The notes below the pieces were generated by a model. That model saw only the letters and a program-made list of their open reading frames with translations. It did not search any database and had not been told where the DNA came from. A DNA stretch of 15,118 nt from Actinomycetales bacterium UBA1416 (GTDB lineage: Bacteria; Actinomycetota; Actinomycetes; Actinomycetales; Actinomycetaceae), in the NCBI GenBank assembly GCA_002304945.1, contig DBPQ01000041.1, positions 9,010 to 24,127 of the forward strand, read 5' to 3'. Each line of letters begins with the position of its first letter. The stretch's first letter is position 1. The position numbers and the translations under genes were made by a program. Shown here in pieces: positions 1 to 7,729 of this stretch.

Positions 1-926
1 AGCCGATGGTCCCCGTCTACATCTTCTACTCGATGTTCGGGTTCCAGCGGACCGGCGACCAGTTCTGGGCCGCCGGCGACCAGCTCGCCAAGGGCTTCGT
101 GATCGGCGCGACCGCCGGGCGGACCACGCTCGCCGGTGAGGGCACCCAGCACATGGACGGGCACTCCCCGATCCTGGCCGGGACCAACCACGCCTTCATC
201 ATCTACGACCCCGCCTACGCCTACGAGATCCGGCACATCGTGCGCGACGGCATCCAGCGGATGTACGGGCAGGACGAGAGCCGCGAGCAGAACGTCATGT
301 ACTACCTCACGGTGTACAACGAGCCCATGGTCCAGCCGGCCGAACCGGAGGACGTGGACGTCGAGGGCATCATCAAGGGCATGCACCGGATCGCGGACCA
401 CGACAACGCGGGTGGCGAGAAGGTGCAGCTCCTCGCCTCCGGCGTCGGCGTGCCGTGGGCGCTCCACGCCAAGCAACTGCTGCGGGACGACTGGGGCGTC
501 GACGCGGCCGTGTGGTCCGTGACGTCGTGGAACGAGTTGCGGCGCGAGGGCATCGAGGTCGACCAGCACAACTTCCTGCACCCGCAGGAGGAACGCCGCG
601 TCGCGTTCGTGACGCAGCGCCTGGACGACACCGAGGGCCCGGTCATCGCGACGTCCGACTTCGACCACATGGTCCAGGACCTCATCCGCCCGTGGGTCCC
701 CCGGCCCTACTACACGCTGGGCGCGGACGGCTTCGGCTTCTCCGACACGCGTGCGGCCGCGCGGCGTCACTACTTCATCGACGCGCACTCGATGGCCACC
801 CGGGCGCTGCAGGCGCTCGCCGAGGCCGGGAGGTACGACGGCGGCGCGGTGGCGCAGGCGATCGAGAAGTACGAACTGTTCAACGTGAACGCCGGGCAGT
901 CCGGCACCGCCGGCGGAGACGCCTGA
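1..926 (+). CDS. aceE: Pyruvate dehydrogenase E1 component, homodimeric type (C-terminal part)
   Basis: The frame is open from the left edge, so this is the 3' part of a gene that begins upstream; about 307 residues remain of a protein that is usually near 900. AceE decarboxylates pyruvate with thiamine diphosphate and passes the acetyl group to the lipoyl E2 subunit in the cytoplasm. The visible part matches the family's C-terminal half: YSMFGFQRTGDQFWAAGDQ, GATAGRTTLAGEG, QHMDGHSP and YDPAYAYEIRHIVRDGI follow the order seen in E. coli AceE. The thiamine-diphosphate binding region lies outside the window. It ends in TGA just before a strong hairpin. Acetyl-CoA from this enzyme would feed the fatty acid genes downstream, although the cluster is separated from them by a convergent gene. 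Confidence 0.95.
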   Translation, partial: PMVPVYIFYSMFGFQRTGDQFWAAGDQLAKGFVIGATAGRTTLAGEGTQHMDGHSPILAGTNHAFIIYDPAYAYEIRHIVRDGIQRMYGQDESREQNVMYYLTVYNEPMVQPAEPEDVDVEGIIKGMHRIADHDNAGGEKVQLLASGVGVPWALHAKQLLRDDWGVDAAVWSVTSWNELRREGIEVDQHNFLHPQEERRVAFVTQRLDDTEGPVIATSDFDHMVQDLIRPWVPRPYYTLGADGFGFSDTRAAARRHYFIDAHSMATRALQALAEAGRYDGGAVAQAIEKYELFNVNAGQSGTAGGDA

Positions 927-935
927 ACGTGACAT

Positions 936-972
936 GAGGAGGCCCGCCCCCGAGTTGGGGGCGGGCCTCCTC
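936..972. terminator. Bidirectional hairpin between aceE and the convergent gene
   Basis: A perfect 16-bp inverted repeat (936-951 and 957-972) has a 5-base loop, GAGTT. It lies 10 bases after the aceE stop and 37 bases after the end of the convergent gene at 1010. The stem is almost all G and C and has no T-run on either side, which is common for actinobacterial terminators. Its symmetry and position suggest it ends transcripts from both directions. Confidence 0.85.
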
Positions 973-1009
973 CTCGTCCCGGTGGGACGGCGGTCAGGTG
1001 GGCGGGCGG

Positions 1010-1651
1010 TCAGGCCGGCGAACGTCCCTCGGTGAGCGCGGCCTCCAGGTCGTTGATCGCCGCCTCGAGCTCGGCGACCTCCGGCTCCTCGGGGTGGGCG
1101 TCCCCCAGGCGGGAGACGAGTTCACGGGCGCGACCCGGGTCCCTCGCCTCGATCGCGGCGCGCACGAGTTGCGTGCCGGCCTCGAAGGACTGGGTGGCAG
1201 GAGCCCACTTGGCAACGCCGAGCGACAGGGCCTGGCTGGTCAGTCCGTTCTCCCGGAGCATGGCGACCGAGTTGGCGAGCGCCTTCCCGGTGGTCTCACG
1301 ATCGCAGGCGGTGGCGAGGCGCTTGATGGCGCCCTCCTCGTCGTCGGCCACGAGGATGCGGGCGAGTTCGATGAGCGGAACCCAGGCGTGGGGATTGCCC
1401 GCGTAGTCCTCCGCGAGCGCCCAGAGCGCGGTCTGCCGGTTGACGGCCGCGGAGATCGGCTCGTGGGCCGCGGTGAGCGGGTCGGCGATCTCCTCCTCCT
1501 GTGGGGCGGCGAGGATCTCGGCGAGGCCGATGAGCGCCTCGCGATCGTTCGGGTCCTCCTCGAGGCGGGAGCGCAGTTCCTGCTCGAGGTCCTGTGTGGT
1601 CGGCTCGGGCTCGTCCGAGTGCCTGCCCTTGAGCCGGTCAATGATTCCCAT
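1010..1651 (-). CDS. Helical-repeat (TPR-like) protein of unknown function
   Basis: The protein has 213 residues from the ATG at 1651 and starts MGIIDRLKGR. It is acidic and almost wholly helix-forming, with spaced Ala/Leu/Glu patterns such as DREALIGLAEILAA, WVPLIELARILVADD and PGRARELVSRLGD that look like tetratricopeptide-type helical hairpins. I see no signal peptide, membrane segment or catalytic motif, so a cytoplasmic scaffold or partner-binding role is an inference. The ATG at 1651 has only a distant AAGGG upstream; the GTG two codons earlier (1657) sits about 9 bases from that AAGGG and is a credible alternative start. The frame runs on to 1732 but would then reach into the divergent promoter region. 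It is convergent with aceE and divergent from the PucR-type regulator. Confidence 0.7.
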   Translation of the reverse strand: MGIIDRLKGRHSDEPEPTTQDLEQELRSRLEEDPNDREALIGLAEILAAPQEEEIADPLTAAHEPISAAVNRQTALWALAEDYAGNPHAWVPLIELARILVADDEEGAIKRLATACDRETTGKALANSVAMLRENGLTSQALSLGVAKWAPATQSFEAGTQLVRAAIEARDPGRARELVSRLGDAHPEEPEVAELEAAINDLEAALTEGRSPA

Positions 1652-1768
1652 GCACACGACAATAAACCCTTGGTCACCGGTGGCGGCAGGTGCTCGCCCA
1701 TGAGGATGGCCACACTGTGCGCCTTCCATCACGCCGATAGTGGGCTTCCTCCAAAAGCCCCGGGGTCC

Positions 1769-1774
1769 TATGCT
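1769..1774 (+). promoter_or_regulatory. -10 element for a leaderless fasR-like transcript
   Basis: TATGCT lies exactly 6 bases before the ATG at 1781, which puts the expected transcription start on the A of the start codon. No Shine-Dalgarno sequence lies close to that ATG. This fits leaderless translation, which is common in actinobacteria. The -35 region (around 1746) is weak. This is inference from spacing only. Confidence 0.5.
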
Positions 1775-1780
1775 TCGAGC

Positions 1781-2989
1781 ATGGTGGATTCCCGCAGCGT
1801 GGCACTGTCCGAGCCGACCGCGGACGCGCTCGCCGATCTTGTGAGCAGGCTACGAAACGGGAGTTCTGCCCTCGCGACCGCGGCCGCCCGCGGCATGGAG
1901 TCGGACCTCCCCTGGTTCGGCGAACTCTCCGCCCAGGACAGGTCCTGGCTCGGCCTGGTGGCCCAGGAGTCCATCGCCCGGTTCGTGTCCTGGCTCGAGG
2001 ACCCGTCCCCGTCCTCCACCAACTCCAGCGAGATCTTCCGGGTTGCCCCGCCGGAACTCGCCCGGTCCATCTCGCTGCAGCAGACCGTCGCCCTGATCCG
2101 CCTCCTCGTGCAGGTGGTGGAGCAGCACGGCATGGCCCTCGTGGAGCCGGAGCAGCGTCCGCTCCTCCGCGAGTCCACCCTCGCATACTCGCGGGAGGTA
2201 GCCTTCTCCGCCGCCGAGGTCTATGCCCGCGCCGCAGAGTCGCGGGGTGCCTGGGACGCGCGGCTGGAGGCGCTCGCCGTCGACGCCATCGTGCGTGGGG
2301 CCCCCGATGAGACCCTGAAGTCGCGCGTGGCCACCCTCGGCTGGACCGGCGAGGGCCGGACCCTCGTGATGGTCGGTGCCGCTCCCGCCCGGCAGGCGGA
2401 ACGCTTCACCGCGGGCCTGCGCGCCCAGGCCCGCAAGCTGACCCACGACGCCCTCATCGGCATCCAGGGAGATCGGATCGTCGCCGTCCTCGGGGCCGAC
2501 CCACGCCCCGAACCCGTCGCCACCGCCCTCGCCCAGCACTTCGAGCCCGGGCCGGTGGTGGTCGGCCCCTCCGTCCGCGAGATCGCCGAGGCCGGCCGCT
2601 CCGCCCGTGCGGCGATGGCGGGGATACTCGCCGTGGCCGCGTGGGCGAAGGCCCCCCGCCCGGTCCTCGCGGAGGACCTGCTCCCGGAGAGGATGCTGAA
2701 CGGGGATCTCCTCGCCCGGCACAGCCTGGTGAACGACATCTACCGCCCGCTCGTCGCCGCGGGCACCCCGTTGGTCCTCACCCTCGACGAGTACATCTCC
2801 CAGGGAAGGTCGCTGGAGGGCGCGGCACGCGAATTGTTCGTCCACCCCAACACGGTGCGGTACCGCCTCCGCCGGATCTCCCAGGTGGTCGGCTGGGACC
2901 CGACGGACGCCCGCGAGGGCTACGTGCTCCAGACCGCGCTCGCGGTGGGGAGGCTCGCGGATGCGGCGGGCCCCGGCGCTCCGGCGTAA
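1781..2989 (+). CDS. fasR: PucR-family transcriptional regulator, FasR-like
   Basis: The protein has 402 residues. The C-terminus (about 334-392) is the PucR-type helix-turn-helix: LDEYISQGRSLEGAARELFV, then HPNTVRYRLRRI, then GWDPTDAREGYVLQTAL. The N-terminal 160 residues are helical (RsbRD/GGDEF-like region of the family), with a mixed alpha/beta middle. In Streptomyces and other actinobacteria a gene of this type sits just before fabD-fabH-acpP-fabF and activates that operon (FasR), and the same order is seen here with a 99-bp gap to fabD. ATG 1781 was chosen because the open frame upstream runs across the divergent gene and because of the leaderless-type -10 element. The symbol rests on family plus position; ligand and target site cannot be read from the sequence. 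Confidence 0.88.
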   Translation: MVDSRSVALSEPTADALADLVSRLRNGSSALATAAARGMESDLPWFGELSAQDRSWLGLVAQESIARFVSWLEDPSPSSTNSSEIFRVAPPELARSISLQQTVALIRLLVQVVEQHGMALVEPEQRPLLRESTLAYSREVAFSAAEVYARAAESRGAWDARLEALAVDAIVRGAPDETLKSRVATLGWTGEGRTLVMVGAAPARQAERFTAGLRAQARKLTHDALIGIQGDRIVAVLGADPRPEPVATALAQHFEPGPVVVGPSVREIAEAGRSARAAMAGILAVAAWAKAPRPVLAEDLLPERMLNGDLLARHSLVNDIYRPLVAAGTPLVLTLDEYISQGRSLEGAARELFVHPNTVRYRLRRISQVVGWDPTDAREGYVLQTALAVGRLADAAGPGAPA

Positions 2990-3088
2990 GCGGCACCACA
3001 CTTTTGCGGAAACCTCCAAGGATGGGATGGCAATCTTTGCGCGCGCGGAGCTGCCGCGGCCGGCGGGACGGTTGAAAGTATTGAGAAC

Positions 3089-3997
3089 GTGCTTGCAGTA
3101 CTGAGTCCCGGACAGGGATCACAGACGCCCGGAATGCTCCTGCCCTGGCTGGACGACCCGGCGCTCGCCGACCTGCTCGGCGAGCTGTCCGAGGCCGCCG
3201 GGCTCGACCTCCGTGCCCTCGGCACCACCGCCGACGCCGACACGATCCGGGACACCGCCGTCGCCCAGCCCCTCATCGTGGCGGCCGCGCTGCTGTCCCA
3301 CTCGGCCCTCGGGCTCCGCCCCGACGTCACCGCCGGGCACTCCGTCGGGGAGCTCGCCGCCCTCGCCGTCGCCGAGGTGCTGCGCCCCAGTGATGCCGTC
3401 GCCCTCGCTGCCACCCGGGGCCGCGCGATGGCCGACGACGCCGCCGCCTCCCCCACGGGGATGAGCGCCGTCGTCGGGGGCGACCGGGACGCCGTGCTCA
3501 CCGCCATCGGCGAGTCCGGCGCCGTCGTCGCCAACGTGAACTCCGCTAGCCAGGTGGTGGCCGCCGGCACCCTCGAGCAGCTCGGCCTGCTCGCCGACGG
3601 CGCCCCCGCCCGCAGCAGGGTCATCCCGCTCCAGGTGGCCGGCGCCTTCCACACCTCCCACATGGCGCGCGCACAGGAGATGGTCCGCGTCGCGGCCGGC
3701 AGGATCGTGCCCGGCGACCCCACGGTGCCGCTGCTGTCCAACCGGGACGGCGAGGCCGTGACGGGCGGGCAGGATGCCCTCGACCGCATCGTCAGCCAGA
3801 TGACCTCACCCGTGCGGTGGGACCTCTGCTCGGCCCGGCTGGCCGCCGACGGCGTCACCGGGATCGTCGAACTGTGCCCCGGCGGGGTCCTCACTGGCCT
3901 CGCCAAGCGCGAACTCCGCGGCGTCCCCGCGGTCGCCCTGAACTCCCCCGACGACCTCGAGACGGCCCGCGCGGTCGCGGAAGGAACACACGCATGA
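3089..3997 (+). CDS. fabD: Malonyl-CoA:ACP transacylase
   Basis: FabD moves the malonyl group from CoA to acyl carrier protein, supplying the extender unit for type II fatty acid synthesis. The 302-residue protein has the family landmarks: PGQGSQ (7-12), the nucleophile elbow GHSVGE with Ser85, Arg110 in TRGRAM that holds the malonyl carboxylate, and His188 in GAFHTSH as catalytic base. The length is normal for the family. It starts with GTG at 3089; a weak GAAAG lies 10 bases upstream and I see no good -10, so the promoter is unresolved. Its stop overlaps the fabH start as ATGA, which indicates translational coupling. It is the first gene of a four-gene operon likely controlled by the PucR-type protein upstream. 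Confidence 0.95.
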   Translation: MLAVLSPGQGSQTPGMLLPWLDDPALADLLGELSEAAGLDLRALGTTADADTIRDTAVAQPLIVAAALLSHSALGLRPDVTAGHSVGELAALAVAEVLRPSDAVALAATRGRAMADDAAASPTGMSAVVGGDRDAVLTAIGESGAVVANVNSASQVVAAGTLEQLGLLADGAPARSRVIPLQVAGAFHTSHMARAQEMVRVAAGRIVPGDPTVPLLSNRDGEAVTGGQDALDRIVSQMTSPVRWDLCSARLAADGVTGIVELCPGGVLTGLAKRELRGVPAVALNSPDDLETARAVAEGTHA

Positions 3998-5031
3998 CCA
4001 CCCTGAAGGTGACCCAGCCCGTGACCTACAGCCGGGTGCTCGGCGTCGGCGGCGTCCGCGGCGAGCGCGTGGTCACGAACGACGACATCGCCGGACCGAT
4101 CAACTCCTCCGACGAGTGGATCCGCCAGCGCACGGGCATCGTCACCCGGCGGCGCGCGGCGGAGGACACCTCGCTCCTCGACATGTGCGAGGGTGCCGGG
4201 CGCGCCGCGATCGCAGCCTCGGGCGTGGATCCGGCCGACATCGACGTCGTGATCCTCGGGACCATCACCTACCTCGAACAGACCCCCGCCGCCGCCGCCA
4301 TCGTCGCCGCGCGTCTGGGACTCAACCCCGCCGCGGCGTACGACATCTCCGCGGCCTGCGCCGGGTACTGCTACGGCATCGGCCAGGCGGACGCCCTCGT
4401 GCGCGCCGGCACGGCGAGGAACGTCCTGGTGATCGGCGCCGAGCGCATGTCCGACGTCATCGACCCGACCGACCGGACCATCTCCTTCATCCTCGGCGAC
4501 GGTGCAGGGGCCGCCGTCGTGGGTGCTTCGGAGACCCCGGGGATCGGGCCCACCGTCTGGGGGACCGACGGCGACCAGGCCCACCTCATCACCCAGACCC
4601 ATTCCTGGCTCACCTTCCGGGACGGCTCGGACACCTCGTGGCCGACCCTCCGGCAGGAGGGACCCGCGGTGTTCAAGTGGGCGAGCTTCACGCTGGCCCC
4701 CGCCGCGAGGAAGGCCATCGAGGACGCCGGGCTGACCCCGGAGGACGTCGACGTCTTCATCCCCCACCAGGCCAACATGCGGATCATCGACCAGATGGTC
4801 AAGACCATCGGGCTGCGCGACGACGTCGTGGTGGCCCGTGACATCGCCGAGACCGGCAACACGTCGGCGGCATCCATACCCCTGGCAACGGAGCGCCTGC
4901 TCCGTGAGGGCCAGGCCCACGGAGGGCAGGTCGCCCTGCAGATCGGCTTCGGAGCCGGTCTGGCGTACGCCGCACAGGTGTTCGTCCTCCCCAACCAGAA
5001 CAACACCCAGGAGACAAAGACATGGCACTGA
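3994..5031 (+). CDS. fabH: 3-oxoacyl-ACP synthase III
   Basis: FabH starts each fatty acid by condensing an acyl-CoA primer with malonyl-ACP. The 345-residue protein has the Cys-His-Asn triad: Cys122 in ISAACAGYCYGI, His258 in FIPHQANMRIID and Asn289 in ETGNTSAAS. GFGAGLAYAAQV near the C-terminus is also typical. In actinobacteria such enzymes often prefer branched primers, which would give iso and anteiso lipids, but that preference cannot be read here. The ATG overlaps the fabD stop (ATGA) and has AAGGA 8 bases upstream. The last 10 bases overlap the acpP start, so all three genes are likely translated as a coupled set. Confidence 0.96.
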   Translation: MTTLKVTQPVTYSRVLGVGGVRGERVVTNDDIAGPINSSDEWIRQRTGIVTRRRAAEDTSLLDMCEGAGRAAIAASGVDPADIDVVILGTITYLEQTPAAAAIVAARLGLNPAAAYDISAACAGYCYGIGQADALVRAGTARNVLVIGAERMSDVIDPTDRTISFILGDGAGAAVVGASETPGIGPTVWGTDGDQAHLITQTHSWLTFRDGSDTSWPTLRQEGPAVFKWASFTLAPAARKAIEDAGLTPEDVDVFIPHQANMRIIDQMVKTIGLRDDVVVARDIAETGNTSAASIPLATERLLREGQAHGGQVALQIGFGAGLAYAAQVFVLPNQNNTQETKTWH

Positions 5032-5270
5032 CCGAATCCGAGATCCTCGCAGGCCTCGCCGAGATCGTCGCCGAGGAGACCGGCCTCCCCGCCGAGCAGG
5101 TGACGCCCGAGGCCTCGTTCGCCGACGACCTCGACATCGACTCCCTGTCGATGATGACGATCATGACCTACGCCGAGGAGAAGTTCGAGGTGCGCATCCC
5201 CGACGAGGACGCCACCAGCCTCTCGACCGTGCAGGACGCGGTCGACTTCATCGCCAAGGCCCAGGCCTGA
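5022..5270 (+). CDS. acpP: Acyl carrier protein
   Basis: This small acidic protein (82 residues) carries growing acyl chains on a phosphopantetheine arm. The attachment site is Ser41 in DLDIDSLSMM, within the classic four-helix ACP pattern: an N-terminal ILAGLAEIVAEETG helix, the serine helix, then EEKFEVRIPDED and VQDAVDFIAKA. The usual length is about 80 residues. It starts inside the end of fabH with AGGAG (5009-5013) 8 bases upstream. A phosphopantetheinyl transferase is needed to activate it and is not in the window. Confidence 0.97.
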   Translation: MALTESEILAGLAEIVAEETGLPAEQVTPEASFADDLDIDSLSMMTIMTYAEEKFEVRIPDEDATSLSTVQDAVDFIAKAQA

Positions 5271-5298
5271 GGACACCCCCAACCCCCGAGGAGTGAGC

Positions 5299-6528
5299 AT
5301 GCCAGAAGTTGTCGTCACCGGACTGGGGACCACCAACCCCATCGGCGGGAACGTCCCGGACACGTGGGCCGCGGCCCTCTCCGGCACCTCCGGCATCCGC
5401 ACCCTCGACAACGACTGGGCGGAACGCTACGAGATCCCGGTGGACTTCGCCGGAACCCTCAAGGTTCCGGCCGGCGAGGTGCTGCCCGTCCGTGACACCA
5501 AGCGGATGGACCCGTCCACCCAGTTCGCCGTGATCGCGGCGGACGAGGCGTGGGCGGACGCCGGCGCACCCGAGGTGGACCCCGAGCGCCTCGGCGTCGT
5601 GGTGTCCTCCGGCATCGGGGGCGTCTGGACCATCCTGAACGCCTGGGACACCGTGAAGGAGAAGGGCGCCCGCCGTGTCCTCCCCATGACGGTGCCGATG
5701 CTCATGCCGAACTCCTCGGCGGCGTTCATCTCCGTTCGCTTCGGCGGGAAGGCGGGGGCGCACGCCCCCGTCTCCGCCTGCGCGTCCGGGGCCGAGGCGA
5801 TCGGGGACGCCGTCGAGATGATCCGCTCGGGCCGCGCCGACGTCGTGATCGCCGGGGGCACCGAGGCCGCGATCCACCCCATGCCGCTGGCCGCGTTCGC
5901 CAAGATGCAGGCCCTGTCCACCCGGTGCGACGACCCCCAGGGCGCCTGCCGGCCGTACGACGTCACCCGCGACGGCTTCGTCATGGGGGAGGGCGCCGGC
6001 ATCGTCGTGCTGGAGTCCCGCGAGCACGCCGAGGCCCGGGGGGCGCGCATCCACGCGGTGCTCGCCGGGGTCGGCATGAGCGCCGACGCCTACGACGTCG
6101 CCCCTCCCGACCCGTCCGGCGCCGGGCAGGAGCGCGCGATGCGCCTCGCCGTCGCCGACGCCGGGATCGTGGGCGACGACGTCGCCCACGTCAACGCCCA
6201 CGCGACCGCCACCCCCGCCGGGGACCTCGTCGAGGCGAAGGCCATCTCGCGCGTGTGCGGCGAGTCCGTGCTGGTGTCCGCCACCAAGTCGATGACCGGT
6301 CACCTCCTCGGCGGCGCCGGTGCGGTCGAGACCATCTTCACCGTGCTCTCGGTGCGGGAGCGGCTCGCTCCCCCGACGATCAACGTGACGGAGCCCGAGC
6401 CGGAACTGCCGGTCGACCTCGTCCGGGACCAGCCTCGCTCGCTCCCCGGGGACGGTCCGGTGCACGCCATCAACAACGCCTTCGGGTTCGGCGGCCACAA
6501 CGTGGCCCTCGTGGTCCGCAGCGCCTGA
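5299..6528 (+). CDS. fabF: 3-oxoacyl-ACP synthase II
   Basis: FabF elongates acyl-ACP by decarboxylative condensation with malonyl-ACP. The 409-residue protein shows the Cys-His-His set: Cys161 in VSACASGAEAIGDA, His301 in VNAHATATPAGD and His335 in GHLLGGAGAVE, plus Lys330 in ATKSMTG and the C-terminal FGFGGHN. The more usual Gly after the first His is Ala here (HAT rather than HGT). ATG 5299 was preferred over the in-frame GTG at 5293 because GAGGAG (5288-5293) is then a ribosome binding site with 5-base spacing, whereas the GTG would overlap it. It lies 28 bases after acpP and is the last gene of the operon before a strong hairpin. Confidence 0.96.
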   Translation: MPEVVVTGLGTTNPIGGNVPDTWAAALSGTSGIRTLDNDWAERYEIPVDFAGTLKVPAGEVLPVRDTKRMDPSTQFAVIAADEAWADAGAPEVDPERLGVVVSSGIGGVWTILNAWDTVKEKGARRVLPMTVPMLMPNSSAAFISVRFGGKAGAHAPVSACASGAEAIGDAVEMIRSGRADVVIAGGTEAAIHPMPLAAFAKMQALSTRCDDPQGACRPYDVTRDGFVMGEGAGIVVLESREHAEARGARIHAVLAGVGMSADAYDVAPPDPSGAGQERAMRLAVADAGIVGDDVAHVNAHATATPAGDLVEAKAISRVCGESVLVSATKSMTGHLLGGAGAVETIFTVLSVRERLAPPTINVTEPEPELPVDLVRDQPRSLPGDGPVHAINNAFGFGGHNVALVVRSA

Positions 6529-6544
6529 CGAGGCGCGCGGAAGT

Positions 6545-6576
6545 AAGGGGCCCGGTCCACCAGGACCGGGCCCCTT
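6545..6576. terminator. Bidirectional hairpin between fabF and the DUF3145 gene
   Basis: A perfect 14-bp inverted repeat (6545-6558 and 6563-6576) has a 4-base loop, ACCA. It sits 16 bases after fabF and 7 bases after the end of the convergent DUF3145 gene. There are two terminal A-T pairs and no long T-run. It probably serves both transcripts. Confidence 0.85.
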
Positions 6577-6583
6577 CTCCGTG

Positions 6584-7084
6584 TCAGCCGACGCGGTGCA
6601 GCCAGCGGATGGGGGCGCCCGCCCCCGCGTACCGGAAGGGCTCCAGTTCGTCGTCCCACGCCTGGCCGAGGGCCAGGTCGAGCTCGCGACGGAGGCGCAC
6701 CGGGTCGCTCCCGTGCTCGAGGGCGGCACGGATGCGGTTCTCCGGGATCACGACGTTGCCGTGGGCGTCGGTCTGGGCGTGGAAGATGCCCAGTTCGGGG
6801 GTGTGGGACCAGCGGCCCCCGTCACTGCCCGGGGAGGCGTCCTCGGTGATCTCGTAGCGCAGGTGCGTCCAGCCACGCAGCGCGGAGGCCAGCCGCGCCC
6901 CGGTGCCCACACGGGACACCCAGGAGAACTCGGCGCGGACCAGCCCGGCCACGGCCGGCTGGTCGGTCCACTCCATGGCGATGCGCTGATCGAGGATCGT
7001 GCCCATCGCCCACTCGATGTGTGGGCACAGCGCCCGTGGCGCAGAGTGCACGAAGACAACACCGCGGGTGAAGGTTCCACTCAT
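6584..7084 (-). CDS. DUF3145 family protein
   Basis: The 166-residue protein starts MSGTFTRGVVFVHSAPRALC and contains PHIEWAMGTIL and a C-terminal WDDELEPFRYAG, which I recognise as the DUF3145 family of actinobacteria. The function is unknown; no signal peptide, membrane helix or clear catalytic motif is seen. ATG 7084 has AGGAG 5 bases upstream (minus strand), so the longer open frame above it is not needed. It is convergent with fabF, and in my recollection this gene commonly sits at the end of the actinobacterial fabD-fabH-acpP-fabF locus, so a link to lipid synthesis is possible but only inferred. It lies 98 bases downstream of def in the same direction. Confidence 0.85.
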   Translation of the reverse strand: MSGTFTRGVVFVHSAPRALCPHIEWAMGTILDQRIAMEWTDQPAVAGLVRAEFSWVSRVGTGARLASALRGWTHLRYEITEDASPGSDGGRWSHTPELGIFHAQTDAHGNVVIPENRIRAALEHGSDPVRLRRELDLALGQAWDDELEPFRYAGAGAPIRWLHRVG

Positions 7085-7136
7085 TTCGACTCCTGGTTCG
7101 GAGGTACGTCTTCCCCTACGACCTCGAGAACCTGGA

Positions 7137-7152
7137 ATCACACGGTTGTGAT
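7137..7152. promoter_or_regulatory. Perfect palindrome upstream of the DUF3145 gene (possible operator)
   Basis: ATCACA and TGTGAT flank CGGT, making a perfect 6-bp inverted repeat. It lies in the 98-base gap between the def stop and the DUF3145 start, about 53 bases before that start. The size and spacing fit a dimeric regulator's site, but the AT-rich arms could also be a weak hairpin. No regulator can be assigned. Confidence 0.4.
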
Positions 7153-7182
7153 CATTGAACCAGAAAACCGCGGAATGTGGTA

Positions 7183-7665
7183 CTACATCATCTCCCGGAC
7201 GGCGCGCATCGCCTTCTTCCGGGTGGCGCGGTCGAGGCGGTCCAGGTAGAGCATGCCGTCCAGGTGGTCGCACTCGTGCTGCACGAGGCGCCCCCAGATC
7301 TCCTCCCCCTCGACGACGACGGGCCGCCCGTCCAGGTCGATGCCCTCGGCGCGGGCGTACCACGCCCGCTCGGTCGGGTACCACAGGCCGGGGACGGACA
7401 GGCAGCCCTCCTCGCCGTCCTGGAACTCGTCCTCGGACCGTGCGGTGAGGCGGGGGTTCAGGATGTACCCGATGTCGCCGTCGATGTTCCAGGAGAACGC
7501 CCGGAGCGAGACGCCGATCTGGGGCGCGGCGAGTCCGGCCCGGCCCTCCTCGTCCACCGTCTCGAGGAGGTCCTCCACGAGATGCTTCACGCGGGCATCG
7601 ATCTCCGTGATCTCACTGCACGGGGTGCGGAGGACGGGGTCGCCGATGACCCGGATTTCGCGCAT
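7183..7665 (-). CDS. def: Peptide deformylase
   Basis: Def removes the N-formyl group from new proteins using a bound metal ion. The 160-residue protein has the three family motifs: GRAGLAAPQIG (41-51), EGCLSVPG with metal ligand Cys88, and QHECDHLDG with ligands His130 and His134 and catalytic Glu131. ATG 7665 was chosen over the ATG two codons earlier (7671), because the GGGGG upstream is 7 bases from the former but only 1 base from the latter. It follows the hydrogenase gene by 64 bases in the same direction, with a GC-rich hairpin in the gap that may separate the two transcripts. A functional link to the hydrogenase is not expected. Confidence 0.94.
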   Translation of the reverse strand: MREIRVIGDPVLRTPCSEITEIDARVKHLVEDLLETVDEEGRAGLAAPQIGVSLRAFSWNIDGDIGYILNPRLTARSEDEFQDGEEGCLSVPGLWYPTERAWYARAEGIDLDGRPVVVEGEEIWGRLVQHECDHLDGMLYLDRLDRATRKKAMRAVREMM

Positions 7666-7695
7666 TGCCATGCCCCCAGTTTCCCACAACGCCGC

Positions 7696-7723
7696 CGCCG
7701 CCCCCGACGCCCCGGGGGCGGCG
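7696..7723 (-). terminator. GC-rich hairpin after the hydrogenase gene
   Basis: A 10-bp inverted repeat (7696-7705 and 7714-7723) with an 8-base loop begins 7 bases after the hydrogenase stop codon in the direction of transcription. It has no T-run. It likely terminates, or partly terminates, the hydrogenase transcript ahead of def. Confidence 0.55.
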
Positions 7724-7729
7724 CCGTCG

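Noticed and set aside
998..1780. A 5' extension of the fasR-like gene by 261 codons
   Set aside because: It lies antisense to the helical-repeat gene over almost its full length, has a skewed Gly/Arg/Val composition and no family likeness; the family length fits the start at 1781.
1850..3019. A 389-residue frame on the minus strand opposite the fasR-like gene
   Set aside because: Gly/Glu/Arg-rich shadow of a well-supported gene, with no motif.
5248..6729. A 493-residue frame on the minus strand opposite fabF
   Set aside because: Gly/His/Asp-rich shadow of fabF spanning its terminator; no family match.
7085..7384. N-terminal extension of the DUF3145 protein by 100 residues
   Set aside because: It would overlap def antisense-free but in another frame, is Arg/Gly/Pro-rich, and ATG 7084 has a good ribosome binding site.
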